A stretch of DNA of 64,000 nt, from assembly GCA_902491625.1 (NCBI GenBank), contig CABUIO010000005.1:28883-92882 (forward strand), in the 5' to 3' direction. A model generated the notes under the pieces. The model was not told the origin of the DNA and ran no database searches. It saw nothing but the letters and a program-made list of their open reading frames with translations. This document shows, one piece after another, positions 25,665-34,931 of the stretch; within the stretch, counting starts at the first letter, position 1; each line of letters begins with the position of its first letter. The translations under genes and the position numbers were made by a program. This DNA is from an uncultured Porphyromonadaceae bacterium. Lineage in GTDB: Bacteria > Bacteroidota > Bacteroidia > Bacteroidales > Muribaculaceae.

Positions 25665-28067
25665 ATGCGAAAAATCTATTTACTGGCCACAGGATGCCTC
25701 CTTGTCGCACAGACAGCTATGGCGGCGGATCCTGTCTTCTCGGAGGATTTCACCTCCGAATCCGACTTCACGCAGGAGGATTTCGACAAGTGGACATGGA
25801 TCGATGCCAACAACGACGAGAAAACATGGATCTTCTCGGCCGACGGCATGCCCTCGAAAGTGTATTACAACTACCATTCCGCAAATGACGGCGACGACTG
25901 GCTGATCTCCCCCGAGATTACGGTGCCTGAAGCCGGCTCATATCTGATTCGCTACAACTGCACCGGTTCATCCTACGGCGAGGCTGTCGAGGTATGGTAC
26001 GGCTCCGCTCCCACTGTGGAGGGAATGACCGCGAAAGGAAGCGAGAACCCCGATATCAAAGGCTCGCCGACGACAAGTTATTTCATCACCGACCTCGCCG
26101 CCGGCGACAAGATCTTCATCGGCTTCCATGCCGTGACTCCGGCCGACCGCTTCCGCCTGTATCTCAATTCCGTCACGATGGAGAAAGTGACCGATCCCGT
26201 CGACCTCGGCGTCACCGAGATCCTTTCTCCCGAATCCGGCGAGGGACTCGGTCAGGAGACTGTCAAGGTGAAAGTGAAAAACTTCCTGACAAAGGACATC
26301 AGCGGCTTCGATGTGTCCTTCACCATCGATGGCGGCACTCCCGTGACAGAACGTTTCTCCGGCACCCTCAAGGGTGGAGAGACAGCCGAATACACATTCA
26401 CGGCCAAGGCCGACTGCTCTACTCCCCGAGGCAAATATGAACTGAAGGTCTACACATCAGACCCCAACGACGTCGACCCCGGCAATGACGCCGCATCCGT
26501 AGTCGTGCGCCACATCGCTCCCGCAGGTATACCTTACTCAAATGGCTTCGAGCCTGACGACGACTGCTCTAACTTCACCTATCTCAACCTCAACAACGAC
26601 GACGGTGACTGGAGCGTGGGCACCAACAGTTTCTTCACACGATTCTCCCGCACAGGCGAGGGCTTCCTCGGCTACAACTACAACAAGGAGAACGCTGCAG
26701 ACGACTGGGTGGTGATCGATCCTCTCGAAGTCGAGGCCGGCGACTATCTCATGCGCTTCTGGTATTCCGCCACAGAGAACCATACCGAGCGCCTTAAAGT
26801 GTGCTGGGGCACCGCTCCGACTCCCGAGGCCATGACAAACGAGATCTGCACCATCGACCCCATGACCAACGATTCTTATCTTGAGTCGATCAGTCTCTTC
26901 AAGATTCCCGCCGCACAGAAGATCTTCATCGGTTTCCACGCCTACAGCGACGCCGACGAGAACTGGCTCGTGATCGACGACCTCAGCATTGAGAAAGTCG
27001 ACCCGACGAAAGTCGATGTCATAGTTGACGACTTCACCGAGCCTTACGGCTACCTGCGCGAACGCAACCGCCGCGACGTGAAGTTCTCTGTAAGCAACAT
27101 CGCCGTGACCGACGCCGACGTTGACATCAACCTCTATGTCGACGGAACCGTCAAGGAAACACGCAAGGACAAGATCGGCTTCATGGCTACAAAGGAATAT
27201 ACCTTCGAGAATGCCCTTGCTGGCCTCGCAGACGGCACCCACACCATCAAGGTGGAGGTTATCGCTCCCAACGACCCGAACGCTGAAAACAACACGGCAG
27301 AGAAGGAGATCGTGATCATCGGTCAGCCCGGAGTCGTTTTCTATGACTTCGAGGACGAGGAATTCCCCGAAGAGCTGACATACCGCGTGGAAGACAGCGC
27401 CACAATCCATCCCTCCGCCGTCGACACGTACGGCGATATGGGAGCCGCGCTCCTTGGCGTGAACAGCCATTATCTCTATCAGGAGACCGCCCTCGCGCTC
27501 TGCACCTGGTTCTCCGATCCCACATCGACAGCCGACCGCTGGCTCGTGCTGCCCAAGATGCACATCGACGACAACAACTGCCATCTCGTTTGGGACGCGA
27601 GCGCCTTAAGCACCACGGACTATGAAAACTACGACATCTGCGTCTCCACAGGCGACGACAAATGGTATGACTACACCGCCATCCACAGCGTCAAGGGCGA
27701 GAACGAATGGTCGAAGACACGCGGTGTCTCGCTGGCCGAATACAAGGACAAGGACATCTATGTGGCCTACCATCTCAAGACCACCGGAGGCAACGCACTC
27801 ATCCTCGACAATATCGGCGTCTACGGTTCCGCCACACCCTCGGGCATCGGCGCCATCAAGGACAACGCAGCGTTCACACTCTCATGCGACGGCCGTCAGC
27901 TGACATGCAGCGCAGAAGCCGTGATGACAGTGACCGCCATGAACGGCGCCATCGTAGCTAAAGGCACAGGCACGACACTCGACGTCACCGCGCTTCCCGC
28001 CGGTGTCTATGTAGCCGTAGCCAACGCCGCCACCGGCACGCGCACCCTCAAATTCGTGAAGAAATAA
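25665..28067 (+). CDS. Secreted adhesin-like protein with three jelly-roll modules and T9SS sorting domain
   Basis: 800 aa. Signal peptide at residues 1-20 (MRKIYLLATGCLLVAQTAMA). Three choice-of-anchor-J-like domains (about 22-200, 305-455, 565-720) alternate with two CARDB-like domains (about 205-300 and 460-560; VTEILSPESGEGLGQETVKV, VSNIAVTDADVDINLYVDG). Repeated DDWLISPEI and DRWLVLPKM motifs mark equivalent strands. The C-terminal about 65 residues (FTLSCDGRQLTCSAEAVMTV to TRTLKFVKK) form a T9SS type A sorting domain. Same family style as the two genes before it; substrate unknown. Confidence 0.85.
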   Translation: MRKIYLLATGCLLVAQTAMAADPVFSEDFTSESDFTQEDFDKWTWIDANNDEKTWIFSADGMPSKVYYNYHSANDGDDWLISPEITVPEAGSYLIRYNCTGSSYGEAVEVWYGSAPTVEGMTAKGSENPDIKGSPTTSYFITDLAAGDKIFIGFHAVTPADRFRLYLNSVTMEKVTDPVDLGVTEILSPESGEGLGQETVKVKVKNFLTKDISGFDVSFTIDGGTPVTERFSGTLKGGETAEYTFTAKADCSTPRGKYELKVYTSDPNDVDPGNDAASVVVRHIAPAGIPYSNGFEPDDDCSNFTYLNLNNDDGDWSVGTNSFFTRFSRTGEGFLGYNYNKENAADDWVVIDPLEVEAGDYLMRFWYSATENHTERLKVCWGTAPTPEAMTNEICTIDPMTNDSYLESISLFKIPAAQKIFIGFHAYSDADENWLVIDDLSIEKVDPTKVDVIVDDFTEPYGYLRERNRRDVKFSVSNIAVTDADVDINLYVDGTVKETRKDKIGFMATKEYTFENALAGLADGTHTIKVEVIAPNDPNAENNTAEKEIVIIGQPGVVFYDFEDEEFPEELTYRVEDSATIHPSAVDTYGDMGAALLGVNSHYLYQETALALCTWFSDPTSTADRWLVLPKMHIDDNNCHLVWDASALSTTDYENYDICVSTGDDKWYDYTAIHSVKGENEWSKTRGVSLAEYKDKDIYVAYHLKTTGGNALILDNIGVYGSATPSGIGAIKDNAAFTLSCDGRQLTCSAEAVMTVTAMNGAIVAKGTGTTLDVTALPAGVYVAVANAATGTRTLKFVKK

Positions 28068-28121
28068 ACCGTCCCTTCCCCAAAAAGGTGCGTCAAAAGC
28101 GCCGGGCCGAAGGTCCGGCTG

Positions 28122-28282
28122 TATTGCCAACCGCGGCCTTCAGGCCGTGGAAAGACATCTCCCTGGAAAATCAGTCGCGGAGCGACGTCGTGCGGTAAAG
28201 TCATTACCAAACACGCATCGCTCCGCGACGCGTTGTCTTATCTGGCAGCCTGTCCACGGCCTGAAGGCCGCGGTTGGCAATA
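28122..28282. repeat. Nested inverted repeat (30-bp outer arms, 12-bp inner arms)
   Basis: Outer arms 28122-28151 and 28253-28282 are perfect 30-bp reverse complements. Each contains a near-palindrome (GGCCTTCAGGCC / GGCCTGAAGGCC). Inner arms 28174-28185 (GTCGCGGAGCGA) and 28218-28229 (TCGCTCCGCGAC) are also perfect. The whole unit can fold as one long cruciform and has no coding content. It resembles REP/BIME or MITE-like elements. Confidence 0.85.
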
Positions 28283-28396
28283 TAGACAGACCTCCGGCCT
28301 GTCCTGCCTGCGCAAAACATCCACCCTTTTCAACCCACTTTTGGGGGATTATAACACAATTTCCCCGAATCATCATATTTCGCCATGAATCAAAAG

Positions 28397-28436
28397 CGAG
28401 ACTGCACAACGGTATCGCACAGTCTCGTTTACTTTA
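28397..28436. terminator. Hairpin between convergent genes
   Basis: Arms CGAGACTG (28397-28404) and CAGTCTCG (28420-28427), followed on the plus strand by TTTACTTTAATTC. It lies between the 800-aa cargo gene and the convergent GNAT-like gene. The rest of the 390-bp gap is the nested repeat plus AT-rich sequence without a gene. Confidence 0.6.
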
Positions 28437-28457
28437 ATTCTTAAGGTTGTTAGTTTG

Positions 28458-29588
28458 TCAGAGAGGCTTGGAGAAGGCGGCGCGGCGGCGGTGCTGCCGG
28501 CGCGTGAAGAGTTCCCACTGGCTCTGCACCTTGTTGTTGGCTGCCATCTCGGGGTTGCTCTCGGCCCATTTGAAGCCTTTCTCGATGTAGTGGGGGATGA
28601 GGTCCTGGAAGAGCAGGGCGTTAACTCCCTTGCTCTGGAATTCGGGCTTCACGGCCACGAGGAGCAGATCCACGCGGTCGTTCTTACCCTTAAGTCCCTT
28701 GAGAAGATCCACCCAGCCGAACGGCAGCAGACGTCCGCGCGATTTCTGCAACGCGCGGCTCATGGATGGCATCGATAATCCCACGCCCACGAGGTTGTCG
28801 TCGCCGTCCACGACGAGCGTGACGAGCTTGAGATCGAGCAGAGGTATATACTGGGCAACGTAGTAGTCGATCTGGCGGTCTGTGAGCGGAGAATAGCCGT
28901 AGAGCTTGTCGTAGGCCTCGTTGATGAGGCGGAAGAGGGCGTGGCCGTAGTCGCGCCTGATCTTCTTCTTAGAGGTGTATTTGAGCACCCTGAGATTGAA
29001 TTTCTTCTTCACGATGTCGGCTATGCGGCTGTAACGCTCGGGGATTGCGTCGGGCACGTCCATGACGTATTCGAGCCATTCGACCTCGGGCTTGAAGCCG
29101 AGACGCTCCAGATGCTCCACATAGTAGGGATAGTTGTAGATCGTGGCCATCGTGCTCAGCTCCTCGTAGCCGAAAGTGAGCAGTCCCTCGTGGTCGAGGT
29201 CGGTGAAGCCGAGGGGACCGACGATCTTCGTCATCCCTTTCCTGCGTCCCCACTCTGATGCGGCCTCAATCAGCGCCTCGCTGACTTCGTGGGAGTCTAT
29301 GAAGTCGATCCATCCGAAACGCAGCTCCTTGGCGTCCTTGCGCTCGTTGACGGCACTATTTATGATGGCGGCGATACGACCCACGGCTTTGCCTTTGTCG
29401 TCGTAGGCCATGAAGCAGGCGCATTCGCAGAAATCGAAGGCGGGATTATGGCTCGGCGTAAGGGTGTTGACATCGTCGATCACCAGAGGGGGCACATAAT
29501 AGGGATTCCCCTTGTAGAGGTCGATCTGGAAATGCGTGAACTTTATGAGGTTGCTGCGGTCGAGAGGTATCTGCTTTACAGTTATCAT
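28458..29588 (-). CDS. GNAT-like N-acetyltransferase family protein
   Basis: 376 aa from the ATG at 29588 (MITVKQIPLDRSNLIKF); the 16 codons upstream look non-coding. The C-terminal half carries a GNAT-like core (LVTLVVDGDDNLVGVGLSMP, then DLLLVAVKPEFQSKGVNALL as an acetyl-CoA-loop-like segment). The N-terminal half has a second, degenerate GNAT-like fold (ACFMAYDDKGKAVGRIAAII). Soluble, substrate unknown. It is the last gene of the leftward yqeY-serS-pseudokinase-GNAT run, 16 bp after the pseudokinase. Confidence 0.75.
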   Translation of the reverse strand: MITVKQIPLDRSNLIKFTHFQIDLYKGNPYYVPPLVIDDVNTLTPSHNPAFDFCECACFMAYDDKGKAVGRIAAIINSAVNERKDAKELRFGWIDFIDSHEVSEALIEAASEWGRRKGMTKIVGPLGFTDLDHEGLLTFGYEELSTMATIYNYPYYVEHLERLGFKPEVEWLEYVMDVPDAIPERYSRIADIVKKKFNLRVLKYTSKKKIRRDYGHALFRLINEAYDKLYGYSPLTDRQIDYYVAQYIPLLDLKLVTLVVDGDDNLVGVGLSMPSMSRALQKSRGRLLPFGWVDLLKGLKGKNDRVDLLLVAVKPEFQSKGVNALLFQDLIPHYIEKGFKWAESNPEMAANNKVQSQWELFTRRQHRRRAAFSKPL

Positions 29589-29604
29589 AGACTTATCGTA
29601 GACT

Positions 29605-30387
29605 CTAAATGGAATTTGCCACCAGCCAGCAGACAAGCACTCCGAGCAGGACGATCACCGAGATGACCACCACGACGAGCAGCGTCGAGGATCCGCGCTG
29701 CATGGAGAGGCGCAGGTCGTCGAAGCTGCGGAAGCGGCGTATCGGATCCGTGGCCGTGCACCGCTGGGCGATGCGACGCAGCCGCGGGATACGTGTGGGG
29801 GTGTGGTCGAGCACCTCGTTGATGATGGTGCCGTAGGCGAAAAGATCCTCCATCGTGTCCAGAGGAGTGAGCGATTCGCGCTGGTCGTAGCCCACGTTGA
29901 TGAGCTTGAGGTTCTCGGTGTATTCGGTGAAGATGATGCTGTCGGGAGTGATGGGATGGTGTATCACATGATTCTCCTGGATGTAGGCCATCGCGTCGGG
30001 GAGCTGCGTCTCCAGCCGGTGGATGATCCTGGGCGTGAGGCGCTTCTCGTCGATCAGCCGACGCAGCGAATAGCCGTAGACATCGTCGGTGATTATAGCC
30101 ATGCCGATGCCGGGGATCTCTTCGAAATCGTTGACCATCACGATATTGGGATGGGCAAGCGAATATCGGGTCTCAAACTCGCGGCTGATCATCTCGCGGA
30201 AACGTTCCTGCGAGGCATACTGCGGCTTGAGAGCCTTGAGCATCACCCATTTGCCATGCTTACGGGCTGTGTAGACATCATAAAACTCCTCTCCCCATTC
30301 GGGAAGCAGGGTCACGTCCGACCATTTGCCGGACGGATCGTCGATCTGGATTTTCTTCTCCTCTTTGCTTACGTAGGCTGATGACAT
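29605..30387 (-). CDS. Membrane-anchored pseudokinase (protein-kinase-like)
   Basis: 260 aa. A Ser/Thr-kinase-like fold is followed by one C-terminal TM (about residues 236-258, LLVVVVISVIVLLGVLVCWLV). Lys51 (VMLKALK) fits the ATP-lysine position and MAYIQENHVIHHP the lead-in to the catalytic loop. There HRD is replaced by HHP (143-145) and KPEN by TPDS; DFG is replaced near LINVGYDQRE and there is no glycine-rich loop. I therefore predict no phosphotransfer, and perhaps a docking or sensing role. It lies 49 bp after serS. A degenerate active kinase cannot be excluded without structure. Confidence 0.75.
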   Translation of the reverse strand: MSSAYVSKEEKKIQIDDPSGKWSDVTLLPEWGEEFYDVYTARKHGKWVMLKALKPQYASQERFREMISREFETRYSLAHPNIVMVNDFEEIPGIGMAIITDDVYGYSLRRLIDEKRLTPRIIHRLETQLPDAMAYIQENHVIHHPITPDSIIFTEYTENLKLINVGYDQRESLTPLDTMEDLFAYGTIINEVLDHTPTRIPRLRRIAQRCTATDPIRRFRSFDDLRLSMQRGSSTLLVVVVISVIVLLGVLVCWLVANSI

Positions 30388-30436
30388 GGCTGTGGAATTT
30401 TGATAGTTAATAATTGGAGTGCGTGGTGCCTCCGGC

Positions 30437-31708
30437 TCAGTCGATGATGTCGAAGCCGGTGTATTTGCACAGACACTCCGGTACTATAATGCCCTCGGGA
30501 GTCTGATTGTTCTCCAGAATGGCGGCCACGATGCGCGGCAGGGCGAGAGCCGAGCCGTTGAGGGTGTGGCAGAGATGCGTCTTCTTGTCCTCGCCACGGT
30601 AGCGGCATTTGAGACGGTTGGCCTGGTAGCTCTCGAAATTGCTGACGGAGCTGACCTCAAGCCAGCGCTTCTGTGCGGCGCTCCACACCTCGAAGTCGAA
30701 GGTGATGGCGGAAGTGAAGCTCATGTCGCCGCCGCAGAGACGCAGGATGTGCCAGGGCAGACCCAACTTCTCAAGAAGACCGCGGACATGGTCTTTCATC
30801 TCTTCAAGGGCGGCATAGGAGTTTTCGGGCCTCTCGATGCGCACGATCTCGACCTTGTCGAACTGGTGCAGACGGTTGAGGCCGCGCACATCCTTGCCGT
30901 AGCTTCCGGCCTCGCGGCGCCAGCAGGGGGAATAGGCACAGTTCTTCTTCGGCAGTTCGTCGGCCGGAATGATGACGTCGCGGTAGATGTTGGTGACAGG
31001 CACCTCGGCGGTCGGTATGAGGTAGAAGTCGTCGAGATTGACATGATACATCTGCCCCTCCTTGTCGGGAAGCTGGCCTGTGCCGTAGCCGGAAGCCTCG
31101 TTCACTACAAAAGGAGGCTCTACCTCGGTGTAGCCGGCCTTCCACGCCTCATCGAGAAAGAACTGGATGAGGGCACGCTGCAGACGAGCGCCCTTGCCGA
31201 TATAGAACGGGAAACCCGCGCCGGTGACCTTAACACCAAGCTCCCAGTCTATGATGTTGTATTTTCTGGCAAGCTCCCAGTGGGGGAGGGCATCCTCGGG
31301 AAGATCAGGCATCGGACCGCCGGTAAGCTCCACGACATTGTCCTCCGCCGTCTTGCCCTCGGGCACAGCCTCGCAGGGTGTATTGGGTATATTGAGAAGA
31401 ATCTCGGTAAGTTTCGTCTCCACCTGATCGAGAAGATCCTGCAGACCCTTGGTGCCGGACTTGATCTCGGCCACCTGAGCCTTCACCTTCTCGGCCTCCT
31501 CCTTCTCACCCTTCTTCATCAGGGCGCCGATGGAAGCGGCGAGTTTCTTGAGTTGAGCGGCATCGTTGTCGGTGCGGGCCTGAAGACGGCGGCGCTCGGC
31601 GTCGAGCTCAAGCACCTCGTCGATGGCGCCACGGCCGTCGAAACCCTTGACAGCCAGACGCGAAACAATATAATCGGGATTTTCCTTTATAGCTTGTAGT
31701 GTAAGCAT
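30437..31708 (-). CDS. serS: Seryl-tRNA synthetase
   Basis: Class II synthetase charging tRNA-Ser. An N-terminal coiled-coil arm (about residues 30-100, rich in K/E/A) is followed by class II motif 2 (SPCWRREAGSYGKDVRGL) and motif 3 near the C-terminus (GSALALPRIVAAILENNQ). 423 aa is standard. 37 bp after yqeY. Confidence 0.97.
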   Translation of the reverse strand: MLTLQAIKENPDYIVSRLAVKGFDGRGAIDEVLELDAERRRLQARTDNDAAQLKKLAASIGALMKKGEKEEAEKVKAQVAEIKSGTKGLQDLLDQVETKLTEILLNIPNTPCEAVPEGKTAEDNVVELTGGPMPDLPEDALPHWELARKYNIIDWELGVKVTGAGFPFYIGKGARLQRALIQFFLDEAWKAGYTEVEPPFVVNEASGYGTGQLPDKEGQMYHVNLDDFYLIPTAEVPVTNIYRDVIIPADELPKKNCAYSPCWRREAGSYGKDVRGLNRLHQFDKVEIVRIERPENSYAALEEMKDHVRGLLEKLGLPWHILRLCGGDMSFTSAITFDFEVWSAAQKRWLEVSSVSNFESYQANRLKCRYRGEDKKTHLCHTLNGSALALPRIVAAILENNQTPEGIIVPECLCKYTGFDIID

Positions 31709-31745
31709 GATTCTATGTTGATTATTCCTGTTTTAAGAAGTTGAT

Positions 31746-32201
31746 TCACATTGCGGCAAGCATCTCCTTGACCTTGGCGGAGATGGCACGTCCTTCGGCC
31801 TTGCCCGAAAGCTGCTTCGAGGCCACGCCCATCACCTTGCCCATATCCTTGGGCGAAGTGGCGCCCACGGAGGCGATGATGTCGGCCACCGCCTTCGTCA
31901 GCTCCTCGTCGGAAAGCTGAGCCGGTAAGTACTCCTCGATGACCTTGGCCTCGGCCAGCTCGTTCTCCGCAAGCTCGGCACGGTTGTTGGCCTCATAGAT
32001 CGCGGCACTCTCCTTGCGCTGCTTCACCATCTTGGTGAGGATACGGATTGCCGTCTCGTCGTTGAGTTCGCCGTTGGCACCCGGAGCGGTCTTGGCCTCT
32101 AAAAACTCTTTCTTGATACCACGCAATGCCTCCAGCCGCACCTTCTGGCGCGCGAGCATCGCCTTCTTGATGTCCTCGCTAACTGTGTCAAACAGATTCA
32201 T
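31746..32201 (-). CDS. GatB/YqeY domain protein
   Basis: 151 aa, entirely a YqeY fold: an N-terminal helical part (MNLFDTVSEDIKKAMLARQK) and a C-terminal three-helix domain shared with the tail of GatB (ASVGATSPKDMGKVMGVASK). YqeY is thought to act in tRNA-dependent amidation or tRNA metabolism, though its role is not settled. First gene of the leftward group containing serS. Confidence 0.92.
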   Translation of the reverse strand: MNLFDTVSEDIKKAMLARQKVRLEALRGIKKEFLEAKTAPGANGELNDETAIRILTKMVKQRKESAAIYEANNRAELAENELAEAKVIEEYLPAQLSDEELTKAVADIIASVGATSPKDMGKVMGVASKQLSGKAEGRAISAKVKEMLAAM

Positions 32202-32393
32202 CTCTAAAAATCGTTTTTATTGTCAAACCGCAAATTTACAAAAAAATTCCAAAGCCCACAAACTCAGCCCGAAATCTCTCTCAGAGAGATATCAACAGCT
32301 CATCGCAGAGAACGCGACGACGGAGCCTCGGCAGACGCGAGTGTTTTTCCGTCCTCATTGCGAGATTACTACGCATTTTTTATTACCTTTGTG

Positions 32394-32401
32394 GCAAATT
32401 A
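32394..32401 (+). promoter_or_regulatory. -7 box before the GH31 gene
   Basis: TACCTTTG, matching TAnnTTTG, 16 bp before the ATG at 32418. A TTG at 32368-32370 lies 23 bp upstream and may be part of a -33 element. The implied leader is very short. Confidence 0.6.
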
Positions 32402-32417
32402 TCCATTAGCTTAACCA

Positions 32418-34931
32418 ATGAAATCTGACTTACTCATGTTTTCTCTCGGCGCCGCCGCTCTGTTAGGTCTCGCGGCTCCGCCTGCCTATGCCGCGACGCA
32501 GACTCGCCGCGACGCCACATACGTGGAGGCAGCTCCCGCAGCCAAGGGCGATTGCCCGGAACTTCGCGTGCACACTTCAGTCGGCACGGTCGTGGTGACA
32601 CCGGTCAACGACAACATCATGCGCGTCACGACAATTCCCACCTCCAACCCCGGCCTTAAGTTCGAGCCTTCGCAATCCGCCATCCTGGAGCCGGAGTGCG
32701 GCAAAGGAAGCGTGCGCCTCACCGCCTCACCGGCTTATTTCGGACTGTCGTCGAAGTCGATGGAGGTGCGCGTCGACCGCAAGAGCGGCCTCGTGAGCTT
32801 CTACAACGCCAAGGGTCAGCGACTACTTTCGGAGCACACCTCCCTCAGCAATGCCGATGCGGCAATGCGTTCCGTAAGTTTCGACACTCCGCAGAACGGC
32901 GACATCTTCTACGGCGCGGGCGAACGCGGCCACTCCCTCAAGCTCAACGGCGACACCCTCGTAATGTACAACCGCCAGAACTACGGCTACACAGCCGGAG
33001 ATCCGCGCATCAGCCAGATGAACATCACGATGCCTTATTTCGTAAGCTCCAAGGGCTACAGCGTGCTGTTCGACGACTACAACAAGTCGGAGCTTGTGCT
33101 CGGCGACAAGGAGATTTCATACGTTTCCCGGAAGACCTCGCGTCCCATCAGCTACTATTTCATCTGCGGCGACGAAGGTGACCTCGCATCCGCCACGGAA
33201 CAGTTCACGGCGCTCACCGGACGCCAGGAGCTGCCCCCGTTCTGGGCGATGGGCTATATCACATCCAAATACGGCTACCACAATCAGCAGGAGGCGCTCG
33301 GCGCGATCGACTCCCTCAAGCAGCGCGGCTATCCGGTCGACGGAATCGTGCTCGACCTTTACTGGTACGGCGTGGAAACCGACATGGGTCGTCTCCAGTG
33401 GGACAAGACCCAGTGGCCCGACCATAAGGCGATGCTCCGCGAACTGCGCGACAAGGGTGTCAACCTCGTGGCAATCTCCCAGCCCTACATCAACAAAAAG
33501 GGCGCCATCGACAACTACAACGAACTCGTGGCCAAAGGCATGACCGTACGCGACTCCGTGGGCGGCAACCACGACGTTACGATCTGGGTCGGCGAGTCGG
33601 GCATGTTCGACGTCTCAAATCCCGACACACGCGACTGGCTCTGGAACCGCTACAAATCGCTCACCGACGACGGAATTGCCGGATGGTGGGGCGACCTCGG
33701 CGAGCCGGAAGTGCACCCCTCGACCATCTACCACCACAATGGCGAGACGGCCGAACAATACCACAACGTCTACGGCAACGAATGGAGCCGCATCATCTTC
33801 GACGGCTTCAAGAAGGAGTTCCCTGACCGCCGCCTCATGCTCCTGATGCGCGGCGGAACCGCAGGTCTACAGCGCTACAACGTGTTCCCCTGGAGCACCG
33901 ACGTGTCCCGCTCGTGGGGCGGACTCCAGCCGCAGGTCAACATCATGCTCAACTCCGGACTCTCCGGACTCGGCTACATGAGCAGCGACCTCGGAGGCTT
34001 CGCTGTCGACCCGGCCAATCCTCTTGACGAGGAACTCTACCTGCGTTGGGTCGCAATGGGCGTCTTCACACCCACATTCCGTACCCACGCGCAGCTCAAG
34101 CCCGAGCCTTACCACTATCCTGCTCACCAGAAAGAGACACTGCGCTTCGTCAAGCAGCGCTACGAATGGCTCCCCTACAACTACACCCTCGCCTACGAAA
34201 ACGCCTCCAAGGGCTATCCTCTCGCACGTCCGCTCAACTTCCACGGCGAGAATCCCGGAGAGAAATATGCTGACATCAACGACGAATATCTCTGGGGCGA
34301 CCGTGTGCTCATCGCTCCGGTGATGACCAAAAGCGCCCGCTCGCGCAAGGTCGTTTTCCCCGCCGGGAGCTGGATCAACCTCAACAACGACCGCCAGATC
34401 TTCAAAGGGGGCACGACTGCAACCGTGAGCGCGCCGCTCAGCCAGCTACCGATGTTCGTGCGCGCCGGATCCTTCATCCCGCAGTATCGCCAACCGATTG
34501 AGAACGTAGGGCAGTATGACCTCTCATACCTCACCATGGTCTATTATCCCGGCACGGAGGAAGCATCCTACACGCTCTTCGACGATGACCGCAAGTCCCC
34601 CACCTCGCTCTCCGACGGCAACTTCATACTCTCCAGCTTCACAGGCCGACGCCTCGCAAACGGCACGATAGAAATTTCCATGGCCTCCGACAAGAATCCC
34701 GGAGTGCACGACTGGATGCCCAACGCGCGCAACATCACCTTTGAAGTGAAATGTCTCGACAGAGCGCCCAAGAGCGTCACCGTAGAAGCCGGCGACGGAC
34801 AGACCGCCACATTCAAGCGTACCGCGAAAGCCACGGCCGACGCATCGACATGGAGCTACAACCCCTCCACACGCACACTCTCGCTCAACGCCATCTTCAC
34901 CGGCGAGCCACTGAAAATCACAGTAAAATAA
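32418..34931 (+). CDS. Glycoside hydrolase family 31 (alpha-glucosidase or alpha-glucosyltransferase type)
   Basis: 837 aa with a signal peptide (about residues 1-25, GAAALLGLAAPPAYA). The N-terminal beta-sandwich includes GDIFYGAGERGHSLKLNGD. The TIM barrel has the predicted nucleophile Asp426 in GWWGDLGEPEVHP and the predicted acid/base Asp495 in FPWSTDVSRSWGG. The GDLGEPE form of the nucleophile motif recalls GH31 4-alpha-glucosyltransferases as well as hydrolases, so alpha-1,4-glucan transglycosylation is possible. Exported to periplasm or surface. No SusC/SusD neighbours, so not a classical PUL. The stop is followed immediately by the mazG-like ATG. Confidence 0.88.
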   Translation: MKSDLLMFSLGAAALLGLAAPPAYAATQTRRDATYVEAAPAAKGDCPELRVHTSVGTVVVTPVNDNIMRVTTIPTSNPGLKFEPSQSAILEPECGKGSVRLTASPAYFGLSSKSMEVRVDRKSGLVSFYNAKGQRLLSEHTSLSNADAAMRSVSFDTPQNGDIFYGAGERGHSLKLNGDTLVMYNRQNYGYTAGDPRISQMNITMPYFVSSKGYSVLFDDYNKSELVLGDKEISYVSRKTSRPISYYFICGDEGDLASATEQFTALTGRQELPPFWAMGYITSKYGYHNQQEALGAIDSLKQRGYPVDGIVLDLYWYGVETDMGRLQWDKTQWPDHKAMLRELRDKGVNLVAISQPYINKKGAIDNYNELVAKGMTVRDSVGGNHDVTIWVGESGMFDVSNPDTRDWLWNRYKSLTDDGIAGWWGDLGEPEVHPSTIYHHNGETAEQYHNVYGNEWSRIIFDGFKKEFPDRRLMLLMRGGTAGLQRYNVFPWSTDVSRSWGGLQPQVNIMLNSGLSGLGYMSSDLGGFAVDPANPLDEELYLRWVAMGVFTPTFRTHAQLKPEPYHYPAHQKETLRFVKQRYEWLPYNYTLAYENASKGYPLARPLNFHGENPGEKYADINDEYLWGDRVLIAPVMTKSARSRKVVFPAGSWINLNNDRQIFKGGTTATVSAPLSQLPMFVRAGSFIPQYRQPIENVGQYDLSYLTMVYYPGTEEASYTLFDDDRKSPTSLSDGNFILSSFTGRRLANGTIEISMASDKNPGVHDWMPNARNITFEVKCLDRAPKSVTVEAGDGQTATFKRTAKATADASTWSYNPSTRTLSLNAIFTGEPLKITVK

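Noticed and set aside
28147..28437. Frame of 96 codons in the gap after the 800-aa cargo gene
   Set aside because: Falls within the nested inverted repeat and terminator region; no motif or start signal.
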